In this document: positions 45,531-57,540 of the stretch, in pieces
How the letters are laid out: each line of letters starts with the position of its first letter
Position numbering within the stretch: the stretch's first letter is position 1
From: Toxonevra muliebris
Taxonomy: Eukaryota; Arthropoda; Insecta; Diptera; Pallopteridae
Assembly: GCA_963691655.1 (NCBI GenBank)
Contig: OY829326.1
Coordinates: 149,686,998-149,750,997, forward strand
Length of the DNA: 64,000 nt
Direction of reading: 5' to 3'
Notes under the pieces: model-generated
The model's input: the letters and a program-made list of their open reading frames with translations, nothing else
Databases searched by the model: none
What the model was told of the DNA's origin: nothing
Translations under genes and position numbers: made by a program

Positions 45531-47238
45531 AGTCGCTGAGATGAAACTTGCTTTGAGAAAGAGACAATACCAAGCATCAGCAATAAAGAGAAAAAGATTT
45601 AATGTCGCGCGCCTCTCTTGTGCCACCATCAAAAAAACTTTTGTCAGTAATATTGTAGGTAAACGGCAACAAAATAATGCAACATTCACAGCTGACATAA
45701 ATGAGATGTGGAAAACCATCAAGCATACGCTGAGCGCTACAGCCGACGAGGTGATTGGTGTGGCTGAGCGAGAGAGCAAGGAATGGCTGACTCAAAGTTT
45801 CTGGAGCCTTGTTGAAGACAGACGTCTTGCAAAAACGCGACTGCTGAATGCAAACGATATTGAGCAGAGAACTTCCGCGCAAACTACATATCAAACACTA
45901 GTAAAAAGAGTCAAGCGCCAGGCTAGAAATGATAAACGCAGCTATATAAATAACCTTGCCGCTAAAGTTGAAGCAGGTAGCTTTAGCGGCGACATGAAAA
46001 CAGTGTTTGATGTCACACGAAAGCTCACGGATAAACAAGATTTCATTAATGCGCCCATCAAAGACAAAAATGGTATACTTTTGACCAGTGTAGACGCACA
46101 GATGGAACGCTGGCGAGAACACTTCCAAGAAACGCTAAAACAATCCTCTAACGCATCTTCGTTCAATCCTTTGTTTACATCTACACGTACTCGTCCATTA
46201 AGATCCATACCTACCAATCATCCTGATAGAGACGAAATTGTTGAAGCAATAATACTGTTGAAAAATGGCAAGGCCGCGGGGATAGATAACCTTCCTGCTG
46301 AACTATATAAAACCGATCCTACAGTTCTTGCTGAATCTCTAAAACCACTTTTCAGGGAAATTTGAAACCGTGAAGTAATACCACAAGAGTGGAAAGAAAG
46401 TCTAATAGTTAAAGTACCAAAAAAAGGTGATAAGAAAGACTGCAACAACTGGCGTGGTATTACTCTTATGCCTGCCGTCTGCAAGATATTTAATAAAATC
46501 ATACTTAACCGTATCCTGGAGCCAACTGATTGTCAACTTCGAAAACAACAGGCAGGTTTTCGCCCCAACAGGTCGTGTGTCGACCACATTAATAGCTTAG
46601 GCTTGATTATAGAACAGAGTAATGAATATAATACTACATTGTTTTTAGTATTCATTGACTTCGAAAAAGCTTTCGACTCAATTGATCGCAACGCCATCTG
46701 GTCTGCTCTGGAAATTATAGGTGTTCCCGGAAAAATCATTAAACTTATCAGAGCACAATACTGCAACACTAATGCGAGAGTGGTGCATTGCGGCAATGTT
46801 AGCGAGCCGTTCCCGTCTTTAACCGGTGTTAAACAAGGCTGCTTATTGTCACCCCTACTTTTTGCTATTACACTCGATGCTGTGTTAGAAAGAGCCACCA
46901 GGGAGAAAAGAGGTATATTATGGAGAGTTAATCAGCATCTCGAGGATCTTGATTACGCCGATGACTTGGTTTTCCTAGCCTCGAATAAGGAGCACATGCA
47001 GGCAAAAATTGACACGCTAACATCTACAGATGAGCTTGTTGGCCTTCGTATCAATATTGCGAAAACTAAAGCTTGCGCAGTCAAGTCGGATCAAACGCCC
47101 TCTTTCACGGTAAATAATATCGCCATAGAAAATGTTGAAGACTTCTGCTATCTTGGCAGCATAATAACACTAGCAGGTGGTGCTCTGAACGATGTACGCA
47201 GCAGAATAAATAAAATAAATAAACATCTGGAACTCTAG
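45526..47238 (+). pseudogene. RTE reverse transcriptase, one internal stop
   Basis: A single frame of 571 codons broken only by TGA at 46363-46365. In order it shows KNGKAAGIDNLPAELYK, VPKKGDKKDCNNWRGITLMP, QAGFRPNRSCVDHI, FIDFEKAFDSIDR, GVKQGCLLSPLLFAI and the catalytic box LDYADDLVFLA (YADD at 46954-46965), then FCYLGSIIT. The polymerase core residues are intact. After 47238 the coding continues in other frames: NVYNACVKSVLLYGSETWL, IFRIWWPRTVTNVDLLQLAN, then RRKYNWLGHTLRKPYDENCH and RRRGRPRIPWRRTVN. This tail is typical of invertebrate RTE elements. At least two frame changes occur there. Confidence 0.9.
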
Positions 47239-47700
47239 CGAACTATCACCAACAACAAAAGTGAACGTGTATAATGCCTGTGTTAAATCGGTGCTACTAT
47301 ATGGGTCTGAAACATGGCTGGTGAACACTGAAATATCTCGCTTGCTGCAACAGATGCTTACGTAATATATTCAGAATATGGTGGCCCCGCACAGTTACCA
47401 ACGTGGACTTGCTGCAACTTGCCAACCAAGAAAACATTAGCAACCAAATTAAGCGACGTAAATACAACTGGCTGGGGCATACTCTCAGAAAGCCATACGA
47501 CGAAAACTGTCATGCAACCCTGCAGTAGAACCCGCAAGGCTATCGAAGACGTGGACGACCCCGCATTCCTTGGCGAAGGACAGTAAACAATGAAACGGGC
47601 AAATCTTTTAATGAACTTAGATTTATAGCTTTAGATAGAAATAGATGGAGATTCTATGTAAACAGCCTATGTTCCTAATGGAATACGGCCTAATAAATAT

Positions 47701-49229
47701 GGGAAGACAACGTCCATTCTGGGGTCTAGAAAAATTAATGCAAAAGTTAATAGTACGAGTGCCCATTTTCATTTTTAAACTCTACTCTAAACCGTTTTCT
47801 AACTAATCAAAAATCATTCAAAAATTTATACGAAAATCTAAACAAAAATTCATACCAAAAATAAAATTACCTTATATTTATTTTCATTATACCCTAAGTA
47901 TTATGAATATGAATAAAAGTTTTGGTTTTATGATGTACTATGTCTTACTTTAAATATATAACAAAATATACTTTGAAGTTCAATAGGTTCATTTCTTCTT
48001 TTCTCTTCTAAAAATTGTTGTATGAACGCTTTTTTACCATACCAATTTAATACATCCGGCGGATCAAAAGGAAAGGCCGTGATATACATATAGGGGACTG
48101 TGGGGGAAGTTGGCAGATCACTTTTGTTTCGGTTATAAAATTGAACAGTTGAATTTGAAAAAAAAAGATAATTGTTGTAGCTGATTTTTGAATTTCAACT
48201 ACAGTTACAGTATTAAACAATGATTGCGTGCAATTTACTATCATATTTTTGTATGTTTGGTCATAAAAAGTTAGGCGGGTTCGTGTTCTGAGATGATTCA
48301 ATTACAAAAGTCGTTTGATTACTTATTCTATTCGTTATTGCTTGAGACTGCATCTTATTGTATCATATTGCCTTTAATAAGTTTCGACTTTCTCGGATTA
48401 TCTCTGACTACCTTTGATTACCTTCGCCCGACTGCAAAGTATTCCCTTTAACTACCCTTTATAGCCTTTGATTACATCTGACTATTTCTGATTACTCCTT
48501 ATTGCTGTCAAGTCTCAATATTTGCCTTTGGATCAATCCTGCTGGCTGCTTTTAAATTTTACAGATTACCCCTATGATCTTTGAGATAGTTTCAAACTGC
48601 CTCAATTCTATCTTCCTCATTCATTTTCGATGTTATATCCAGTGCTATTGCCTGCCTTTCTCTCCTAGATCGGGATAACTTCAATACCCCAGGCTAGATA
48701 TGTAAGACATTTGGATCGGAGGGAATCTTTCAGAACTCTTCATATTATCTCTGTTGTATATTTGCTTTCTGACGTCCCACTGGTTTTCACTTCTGGCTAC
48801 TTCTTATTGTCTCTTCTCATCTCTGATTGTTTTTAGATATTTTTAACGAAACCAAACGATTCTCCTTTTGGCCATCCTTTTGACAAGATTGTGGTAAGTC
48901 TGTCGGCTCGAAATACTGTACATCTCATGCATATGTGCACCGGGGTGCATTGGCCACTTCGAGAATAAAGAACAAAAATTTTATTGCAATGAAATTGTTT
49001 GTGTGCTTTAGTAAAGTTCAATTGGGCTAAGTCTGAAAATGTGGCCAAGAAAAATTAGTAAAAATATTGGAAAAGAACAATGAGTACTAGGACATAATAA
49101 GCTTCAGTAATTTTTAGCAGAAACATTTTATGCAATAATTTTTTGGAAAATCGCTCAATCTGAAAATTTTTTCCATAGTAAGCTTTGTCAAAAATCAAAT
49201 TTTTTTATTTTTTTGAATTTGGCAAGCGA
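47701..49229. other. Non-coding stretch with degenerate simple repeat
   Basis: No supported gene. Between about 48350 and 48520 a 10-12 bp unit of the type CTTTGATTACCT or CTGACTACCT recurs with many changes. An inverted partner of the repeat at 44676 lies at 48602-48710. Confidence 0.45.
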
Positions 49230-50045
49230 ATCGGAAGCACATAAGATCATTGAGAAAACTTTTCAAGACCACCCTCAGAAGACATCTAAAAAAAAACAAG
49301 TTAGGGCTTGGCCGCCTCTCAAGTCGCAGGTTCTGGAAGGAATAAAGCCATCTGTGTTCATGTCACCATGTTGAAGAAAGGCTCCAATATTTCGGGCAGT
49401 TTTTTACTCGACTCAAAAAGTGGAGTATTCCAAACTTTTTTACGTATGTTCAAAAATGACGCTGGACGTTTAAAATGCAAATAGATCCAGACAGGAACGC
49501 TGTAAAGAATATGGACGGAAAACAGCGTGTTCAAAAACTAAAATTTTCTTTTTCATTTCAAATTCAGTTGCTGTATCATGTACGACGAGACGTATGTTGT
49601 TGCTGATTTTTCGCAACATTCAGGCCCAGAATTTCGCACTGTAGAATCGCGGGAAGTATGAACAAAGTTTTAAATCAAAAAGTAGGCCAAATTTCTACGA
49701 AAATTCGTGGTATGGGAAGCTATCTGCAGTTGTGGCGAAAAGAGCAATGGGAACAATAAATTCAAAAATTTATATTATTATAAAAACCAAAGCGTTTTTT
49801 AAACCAGTATGGTGCCTGACCTATGCTCTCGCCAGTAAAGTGGACTTGGAGTAGTATTCAAAGTATAATGCGCTTTTGGTGCTTCGAGAAGTAAATCCTC
49901 AAAACTGTCAAGAAATCATACCAATTGAACGATACTGGGCTTTGGTCAAAAAAGAAATCAAGGTAACGTAAAAAGTGAACAAAGGATGCCGAAGATTTTG
50001 AGGAAAGTGGGCTTCAGCTGCTCGAAAGGTTTTAGATAAAAACAA
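49230..50045 (+). pseudogene. DD41D-type Tc1/mariner transposase remnant
   Basis: The plus strand preserves, in several frames, the second half of a transposase. CIMYDETYVVADFSQHSGPE near 49574 contains the first catalytic Asp (family MDDETYV..DF). MGTINSKIYI follows near 49748. The second acidic motif is decayed: LTYALASKVDLE stands where the family reads PDLASxHY. NPQNCQEIIPIERYWALVKK near 49891 is the third (family NPPNCPxLRPIExYWALVK). Stops interrupt every frame. TIRs were not found. The rarer DD41D grouping is inferred from the spacing and the PIERYW segment. Confidence 0.75.
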
Positions 50046-50958
50046 TAATCGTTCATAGAAGAGTTTTAAGAAAAATTAAAAAACTTTATAAAATAAAAAT
50101 AATAAAAAATTAATAAATATATATTTATATTCTTAGTAAAAACACGATTATAAAATGAGTTTAATTTTTTCTATTTTAAAATTGAACTACTATTTCTGCA
50201 GAGTTTTTGAATTTTGTAATGAACAGTTTTTTCAAATGCAGTTCTTAACTAACAAATGATGGAAACGAAAATCAAAAATTTCTTGTATTTATCGTACAGT
50301 GTTTCATTTTCCATTTACGAATGCAAAATACTGAAGTCCCTTTACACAATTCATACTAAAAACTGCAAGAAAAAGATACAACCAAAAGAAATATCCAATA
50401 AGAGCAAAACAAAACGTACATTTTCTTTCAATTTCTTTTCTTTTTTTTATATATCAATTGTTTCCCTTCAGGCTTTTTGTGGTAATATTGTTCAACACCA
50501 ATTTAGACACTTCGTTCATCTTGTTAGTGCACATGAGAAATGTGATCTTTATGCCAAAGGCAACAGAAAAAACCAATGAATCTGAGAGCAAATGAACGCA
50601 AACGCTATAAACTCAGATATAAATACAGAAAGTATTGATTTCAATAAATGAAATTGTAGAAAATTTTGTAATTGGAATTAGATTAATTGCTGCATATTTT
50701 GTAATAAACAAAAATAAAAAAAAAAATATGATATTATTTTTTGAAACTATAGCAAGATCGTTACAATATTCTGCGAAATATGTGTGTAAATATCCTTGCT
50801 ACTGCCAATAAATCTTGCAAGCTAATAATTCATGCTGTTTTGGGTTTCGGTTATGCGACCACAAAATCATTTCTCATTTGCTTCTTTAGTAAAAATTGTG
50901 TTGATTTTGTTTGTTTTTTGATGATGATCGCAAACGATCATAACATTTTCAAATCAAT
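50046..50958. other. Non-coding stretch
   Basis: AT-rich sequence with no supported gene. Confidence 0.4.
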
Positions 50959-50966
50959 CTTCTTAC

Positions 50967-51938
50967 CAGGGCCGTAGCCAGAAATTTTTTTCGGGGAGGG
51001 GTGGGTTTTTATTCGAAGAAAATATTCATAAATAATTTTTATAAAATTAAAATTTCAGGAAAAATTTTCCGATTTTTTTAATCTTAACCTCAAAAAAATG
51101 GACAAAAGTGACAAAAAATTCACTGAATAATCAAATTAAATTTTTTCAAGTAAATATTCAATGTGGATTCTAATGCTTTTTTTTATCGTGAAGGACATAA
51201 TTTCATTAACTCATTGACTTCCCACTACTGATGATGTACTCAACCTCAAAAAAATTACCAAAAATAGTAGAGGCTCATTTTTTTCAAATGATCATCATTG
51301 GGAATTCGGACCATTATCAATGATAAGGAACCCGAATGAGGTTGAGATCTTTCGTGGTGCTCTGACCAATAATGCGTTAAAAAATTAATTGTATTTTGAG
51401 ATTGCCTCCTAAACTGCATGGGTTTTGCTAATAAGAAGGAGTTTTTGCGAAAGAATTTTTCACGTTGAATACGAATCTGAGGTCAAAAACTTCCCATCAC
51501 GTCACGTTTTAGGAAAAATGGGGTTCAAGCAAGTCTAATTTTACAAGGATCCGATAATTTTTTCTATTTTTATTAATTTTTCATCTTTTCAAACTGATTC
51601 AGGACGAAACTTTAAATCAAAAACAGTTACTGACCTAGAAAAACTATGAATGCAGGATTGCTCAGCATCACCTTCTCTTTTTGAATCCGTAGTCAAACCT
51701 CATGTCGAAGAAAACAAATCTGATTTGATCGCATAGTGTAACTAAGATTTCAAATTTATTTCTTTTATATATGACTTTTTAGAAAAAAAAACCGATGGAA
51801 GTAAAAAATATCGTTAAATAGATTTTATTTTGACTTTTTTTCCATCCATTGGCAATTAATCTCTAAAATTAGAATAAAGTATTCAGATTTCGGGGGGGAG
51901 GTCAGAACCCCCAAAACCTCCCCCTAAATACGGCCTTG
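50967..51938. mobile_element. Non-autonomous hAT element, copy 1
   Basis: The left end reads CAGGGCCGTAGCCAGAAA and the right end, reverse complemented, CAAGGCCGTATTTAGGGGGA. CTTCTTAC is duplicated perfectly on both sides (50959-50966 and 51939-51946), the 8-bp signature of hAT. No coding frame. It is homologous along its length, in reverse orientation, to 53661-54887. Confidence 0.93.
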
Positions 51939-51946
51939 CTTCTTAC

Positions 51947-53652
51947 TATAGTTTAGTAATTTTTTTATGTAAGATCATATAGATACTGTTCACAAGATCA
52001 ATGATTATAATTTATATGGGCATCAGTTATTTGTTTTTCTTTTCGATTTTGCATAATATCACCACATGATCATGCCCCTGGGAATACTTATATCAATATA
52101 AATATTTCACCCTGTGGTGGCGGCAATATGCGCTACAGTTTCATTAATATTTCCTTTGAAATTCCTATATATTTTCTGTTTACAAATGCTGCAGTTTGAA
52201 GCATTGGCGCTAAGGGTAGCTATTGCTCCTCATGTTTTTCTGATAATTAATTACAATTAGAGGGAATAGTTTCTGGAGTAGTTTCTTGTGATTTTAGCGT
52301 TGTCATTAAGGGCGCACACTTGTCTCACAGTTGGGCGTTTAGTTTATGATTTTATATTGATTTTTCAATTACAAATTACTTTGTCTTTGTCTTTGAAAAA
52401 TTTTGGAAGTTTGTAATGAAAATGATTAATTTTAATGTTGTACACTAATATTGAACTTATCTTAGAAGAATCTGGTATTTTTTTTTTTGAAGCCGCTTTC
52501 ATTTTTAAAGATTATATAGCAGTTGTCCCGTTTGTCCAAGTACCACATGCATTTCAGAAATAGGGATTTAAAAATCTCTTGAAAATCATTTCCGATTCTT
52601 TCAAATCTTATAAAAAATCCTTGATTTTTAGAATTTATTATTCAAAATTCCATAAACAAAAAATCTTAATTTGAAAACCATCTGCAATTCCACATTTTCT
52701 GCGTTTCCTTTTTTCCAAAAACAACAAAAGAAAGAAATTAAGAAACTTTTAGAAAACGAAAAACAGATGCCCTTTGGTTCCTGCATTTGTCACCCTTTTA
52801 TATGTTACCTTTGATTAAAACAGCAACAACAATAACAATACTAGCAACAAAATCACTAATATCAAATTCCAATGCTGCCTTCACTTCTGCCACTGTTGCA
52901 TGCCGCCGATTTCGCTGCCCATTATGCTTACAGAGAGAGAGAGAGAAAGAGTGAGAGAGATTTTTAACTTAGGTTACAAAAAGGTAATCGCCGGCATTTT
53001 CAACCCCTTTACCTACACACTCGTAGGTATCTACTCATAATTTTCTATGGTGACAAAACATCAAATTTCCTTAAACGCGTGATTCCGCTATGCATTGAAT
53101 GGTCTCAAAATTCTCAAAATAATTATAATTATGTATTATGTTTATTTGTTAAAGGATGGCAACAGCGGCAGGTGCTATAAATGTATAGTTGTGTTTATAA
53201 TTTTCAAGGATGTGAAACTGGTTTTCCTTTTTCTTTTTTTTTCTATTTTTATGAATATATTAAAAAGAAACTTCTTGAAGTGGTTACAATTAAAATCTAG
53301 CGTTATTTTAAACGCGTGTCATAACTTCTGCCAAGGTAAGAGATTTCCATATATTTTTACCGTAATCTTTAAAAAGAGATGTAAATGATTACAACTCAAT
53401 TGCAAGTAACGCATGCCAAATGTAAGCAAATATTATAATAATGGGTTTCTTTTGTTAATAACCATAATAGAAGTAACTGCTTCTTGAGGATTAGAGAAAG
53501 GCTAAATTGCATAGATGCTATTGGCAGCTGAAACTTGTGAATAATATAATGCAATTCCTATTGTTCGAAAGAAGAAACATTATACAGTAGGGCTAGTTTG
53601 AGGTCTTTCTCAAATATTTAAAAATTATTAAAAATATAGTAAGGAAGCGTTG
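51947..53652. other. Non-coding spacer between hAT copies
   Basis: No supported gene. A GA microsatellite lies at 52932-52960. Confidence 0.4.
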
Positions 53653-53660
53653 ATTTTGAT

Positions 53661-54887
53661 CAAGGCCGTATTTAGGGGGAGGTTTTGGGGGTTCTGACCC
53701 CTCCCCCCCCCCCCGCGAAATGTGGAAACTTTATTCTAATTTTTGAGATTAATTGCCAATGGATGGAAAAAAAGTCAAAATTAAATCTATTTAACGATAT
53801 TTTTTACTTCCACCGGTTTTGTTTTCTAAAAAGTCAAATATAAAAAATAAATTTTAAATCTTAGTTACACTATGCGATCAAATCCGATTTGTTTTCTTCG
53901 ACATGAGGTTTGACTACGGATTCTAAAAGAGAGGGTGAGGGTGAGCACTCCTGCATTCATAGTTTTTCTAGGTCAGTAACTGTTTTTGATTTCAGGTTTC
54001 GTCCTGAATCAGTTTGAAAAGTTTAAAAATTAATGAAAATACAAAAAATTATTGGTTCCATGTAAAATAAGACCTGCTTGAACCACATTTTTTTCCTAAA
54101 ACGTGACGTGATGGGAAGTTTTTGACCTCAGATTTGTGTTCAATGTGAAAAATTCTTTCGCAAAAACTCCATCTTATTAGCAAAACCCATCTTAAAATTA
54201 ATTTTTTAACGCATTATTGCTCAGAGCACCACGACTAGAAATAAGACCTGCTTGAACCCCATTTTTTTCCTGATGGGAAGTTTTTGACCTCAGATTTGTG
54301 TTCAATGTGAAAAATTCTTTCGTAAAAACTCCATCTTATTAGCAAAACCCATCTTAAAATTAATTTTTTAACGCATTATTGCTCAGAGCACCACGACTAG
54401 AAAGATCTCTTTCAATGCTGTGACTTCACGAATTTAGGGAATATAAGCCAACCTCATCCGGGTTCCTTATCATTGATAATGGCTCAAATTCCCAATAACG
54501 ATCATTTGAAAAAAATGAGCCTCTACTATTTTTGGTAATTTTTTTGAGGTTGGGTACATCATCAGTAGTGTGAAGTCAATGAGTTAATGAAATTATGTCC
54601 CTCACGATTAAAAAAAAAATGCATTAGAATGCATATTGAATAATATTTATTTGAAAAAATTTAATTTGATTATTCTGGGAATTTTTTATCACTTTTGGCC
54701 ATTTTTTTTGAGGTTAAGATTAAAAAAAAATCGGAAAATTTTTCCTAAAATTTTAATTTTATAGGGTCCATCAAATGTATCACCGATTTAATTTATTGTA
54801 TTTAAAAATCAGTTTGATAAAAATTATTTATGAGTATTTTCTTCGAATGAAAACCCCCCTCGAAAAAAATTTCTGGCTACGGCCCTG
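53661..54887. mobile_element. Non-autonomous hAT element, copy 2, inverted
   Basis: Starts CAAGGCCGTATTTAGGGGGA and ends with the reverse complement of CAGGGCCGTAGCCAGAAA. ATTTTGAT is duplicated perfectly at 53653-53660 and 54888-54895. It is longer than copy 1 (1227 versus 972 bp), mainly because of an internal tandem duplication. A C-rich run follows the left end near 53700. No coding frame. Confidence 0.93.
54067..54402. repeat. 174-bp tandem duplication inside hAT copy 2
   Basis: The unit starting ATAAGACCTGCTTGAACC at 54067 recurs at 54241 and runs to CACGACTAGAA each time. The second copy lacks 12 bp (AAACGTGACGTG) and is 162 bp long. hAT copy 1 carries this segment once. Confidence 0.93.
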
Positions 54888-54987
54888 ATTTTGATAGGTT
54901 CAAAGAGCTGTTAGGGTACTTTGAGTATGCGGGTGGAGTTTTAGAGATGAACCTCTTCCTTGTGCTTTAATCTATTAGCCAACATGA

Positions 54988-55395
54988 TTGTTACTCCATT
55001 ATGAGGAGGAAAAAATCAGTACTGAAGAATTTCAAATTACAACTATCACCGTTATGACCAACAGACAACCAATACTATTAACTGCTGTGTACAGTCCCCC
55101 GCGCTATAAAATAACTTCACAACAGTATAAAGATCTCATATTAAAACATAAAAACAAAAGCATTATTGGTGGAGATTTCAATGCTAAGCATACGCATTGG
55201 GGATCTAGACTTATAGCTACAAAAAGACGAGAGCTCCTAAGAGCGGCGCATGATACGAGATATGAATTTCTCTCAACTGGAAAGCCGACTTACTGGCCCA
55301 CTGATTTAAACAAAACTCCGGATCTTTTAGACTTTTTCATAATTAATAAAATGTCAAAAAAAAAACCAAGTCACCTCTTGATAAAACTAACTTGA
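54988..55395 (+). pseudogene. Jockey endonuclease fragment
   Basis: Shows ILLTAVYSPPRYKI, IIGGDFNAKHTHWGSRL (catalytic Asp/Asn motif GDFNAKH), RRELLRAA and FLSTGKPTYWPTDLN, ending PDLLDFFIINKMS (family PDxIDFFV). These are the middle and late motifs of the Jockey endonuclease. The frame breaks in KKKPSHLL, and the expected link to the reverse transcriptase is deleted. Confidence 0.85.
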
Positions 55396-55504
55396 ATCGA
55401 ATATGTCAAAACCTAAAAAAAGAAATACAAAATAGGAAAAATGAAACTACACATAAATACCTGAGCAAGTTAACTGAGGTACTAACTACTCCTTATGGAA
55501 AGCT

Positions 55505-57088
55505 GTGAAAAATCATAAAACACTTATCACACAGCAACCACCAATAAAAAAGAATGATGGTCAGCAGGCCAAAACCGATGCTGGAAAAGCACATGTTTTT
55601 GCAGATTATCTCCTAAAGATATTTACTATAGATAGTACTAACACAGAAGATCTTCCTGAAACAACAAATTTAGATGAAACGGAAATATCTATCATTTCAT
55701 TAAATGAAAAACGAATGGAGATTAACTCGGGTATGAAACTTGGCAAAGCTCCAGGGTTTGATCAAATAATCACTGAAGTTCTTAGACACCTACCGCAAAC
55801 AACACTAGAAAATGTATGCAAAATAATGAATGCCTGTTTGCGTCTACAACAAGTTCCAAGCTTATAGAAAGTCGCGATAATTAAGATGATTCCAAAGCCT
55901 GGTAAGCAAGTTTGTTCAGTAACTTCTTACAGGTCTATCTCACTACTACCACAAATGTCTAAGTTGTTTGAACGACTTTTGTTAAAAAGAATAAAACCAA
56001 TACTAGAAACTCAAAATACTATACCTAGCCATCAATTTGGTTTTCGAAATAGCCATTCGACAATAGACCAAGTACACAGAATTACAGATACAATAGAAAA
56101 GTCACTTGAAAATAAACAAGTTTGCTCAGCCATATTTGTCGACGTGTCCCAGGCTTTCGACAAAGTGTGGCACAAAGGGCTACTTTATAAACTAAGAGCT
56201 ATCCTTCCACATAATTATTGTGAAACCGTACACTCATACTTAACTTGCCGTTACTTCCAAATACAACACTGTGATGAACACACCGACCTCAAACCAATTA
56301 CTGCTGGAGTACCCCAAGGTAGTGTTCTTGGATCGATACTGTATCTGCTTTACACGTACGACTTACCAACACCACCTACATGCACAATAGCCACATTTGC
56401 AGATGATACAGCGATTTTATTTGTAGATAATGTAGCTGAAAAGTCAGTTGAAAAACTTCAAAATGCTATTAATGAAATAGCAACATAGACAAATAAATGG
56501 AAACTTAAATTAAACAACACTAAATCTGTTCATGTGGATTTTACAAACAAAAAGATTACACACTTTCCAGTGACAATTTTTAATACACAAATCCCATATT
56601 CTAATTCCGCGAAATATCTCGGCATGACGTTAGACGCTAAGCTTCGTTGGAAAGTACATGTCAAAAAGAAAAAAGAAGAACTCGAGTTGAAATATAGACA
56701 AATGCATTGGCTAATGAACAGTAAATCACTGTCTCTCCACAATAAATTAATTATATACCGACAAACCTTCAAACCTGTCCGGACCTACGGCATCCAACTT
56801 TGGGGCTGCGCCAAACCTTAAGTCATTGACATAATTCAACGATTTCAGAATAAGGTCCTTAGGAACATAGTCAATGCGCTTTGGTATGTTAGAAACACTG
56901 ACATTCACAGGGACTTGGGTATAGTCCCAGTTCGTGAAGCAATAAAAATAATAGCTAAAACAGACGCCAACCGACTCCAACAGCACGTTAATGAAGAAGC
57001 ACATGTGCTCCTTAACACTGATGGGTTAACACGAAGATTACTTCGAACAAAGCCTTTCGAATTGGTAGGAGATATCACTGACCAATAG
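55505..57088 (+). pseudogene. Jockey reverse transcriptase, three premature stops
   Basis: One continuous frame runs from VKNHKTL to the terminator TAG at 57086-57088, interrupted by TAG at 55865, TAG at 56486 and TAA at 56819. The first two sit where Jockey proteins have Trp, as single changes from TGG. Domains in order: GKAPGFDQI, IPKPGKQVCSVTSYRSISLL, FGFRNSHSTIDQVHR, AIFVDVSQAFDKVWHKGL, GVPQGSVLGSILYLLYTYDL and the catalytic box TFADDTAIL (FADD at 56396-56407), then YLGMTLDAKLRW, YGIQLWGCAK and DLGIVPVREAIK. The active site is intact. Frame preservation suggests fairly recent death. Confidence 0.9.
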
Positions 57089-57271
57089 AAATGATTTCTT
57101 TTTGTTGAACTTTAATAATAAGTTACATCAAATATATAAACTGATATTTTATTTTATAAGTTGGAAGCGAATTGCTCGTTAGTTTTATTATTAATAACTA
57201 GTTGCAATGTAAAAAAAGAATAGCATTGAAAGAATATTGTTTTAAATAAAAAAAAAAAATAAAAAAAAAAA

Positions 57272-57540
57272 TGTTTGTTACTCCTGAATTAAATTTTTTT
57301 TTTTTTTTTTTGAAAGAACGAAAACTTTAACATCCACTTCCTTTTTTCGCTGGTAGTTGCCCATATACGAGATGGCGCAAAAGTCAGTGAGATAAAGGAA
57401 GATGCTTACATTCACGACTTTGACATTAGTAAAATAAGCAGACAAATCATGGACCGATATTCCAGTCCAATAAGTAAAAACTATTTTTATTGTATGGGAG
57501 TTCTGAAATGATATGGTCTGGAATATGGAGTTCTGAATGG
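57272..57540. other. Short spacer
   Basis: A/T runs and no gene. Confidence 0.4.

Larger units (their letters stand above)
45190..47700 (+). mobile_element. RTE-clade non-LTR retrotransposon, 5' truncated
   Basis: One element covering endonuclease, reverse transcriptase and C-terminal region, in sequence order on the plus strand. Its 3' end has no poly-A tract but ends near GGCCTAATAAATATGGG, as is usual for RTE elements, whose tails are short and variable. The 5' end is missing part of the endonuclease. Confidence 0.85.
54950..57271 (+). mobile_element. Jockey-clade non-LTR retrotransposon, truncated
   Basis: Endonuclease remnant, reverse transcriptase and C-terminal domain lie in order on the plus strand, followed by an A-rich tail at about 57247-57271. 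The 5' end and a segment between endonuclease and reverse transcriptase are missing. Confidence 0.88.
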
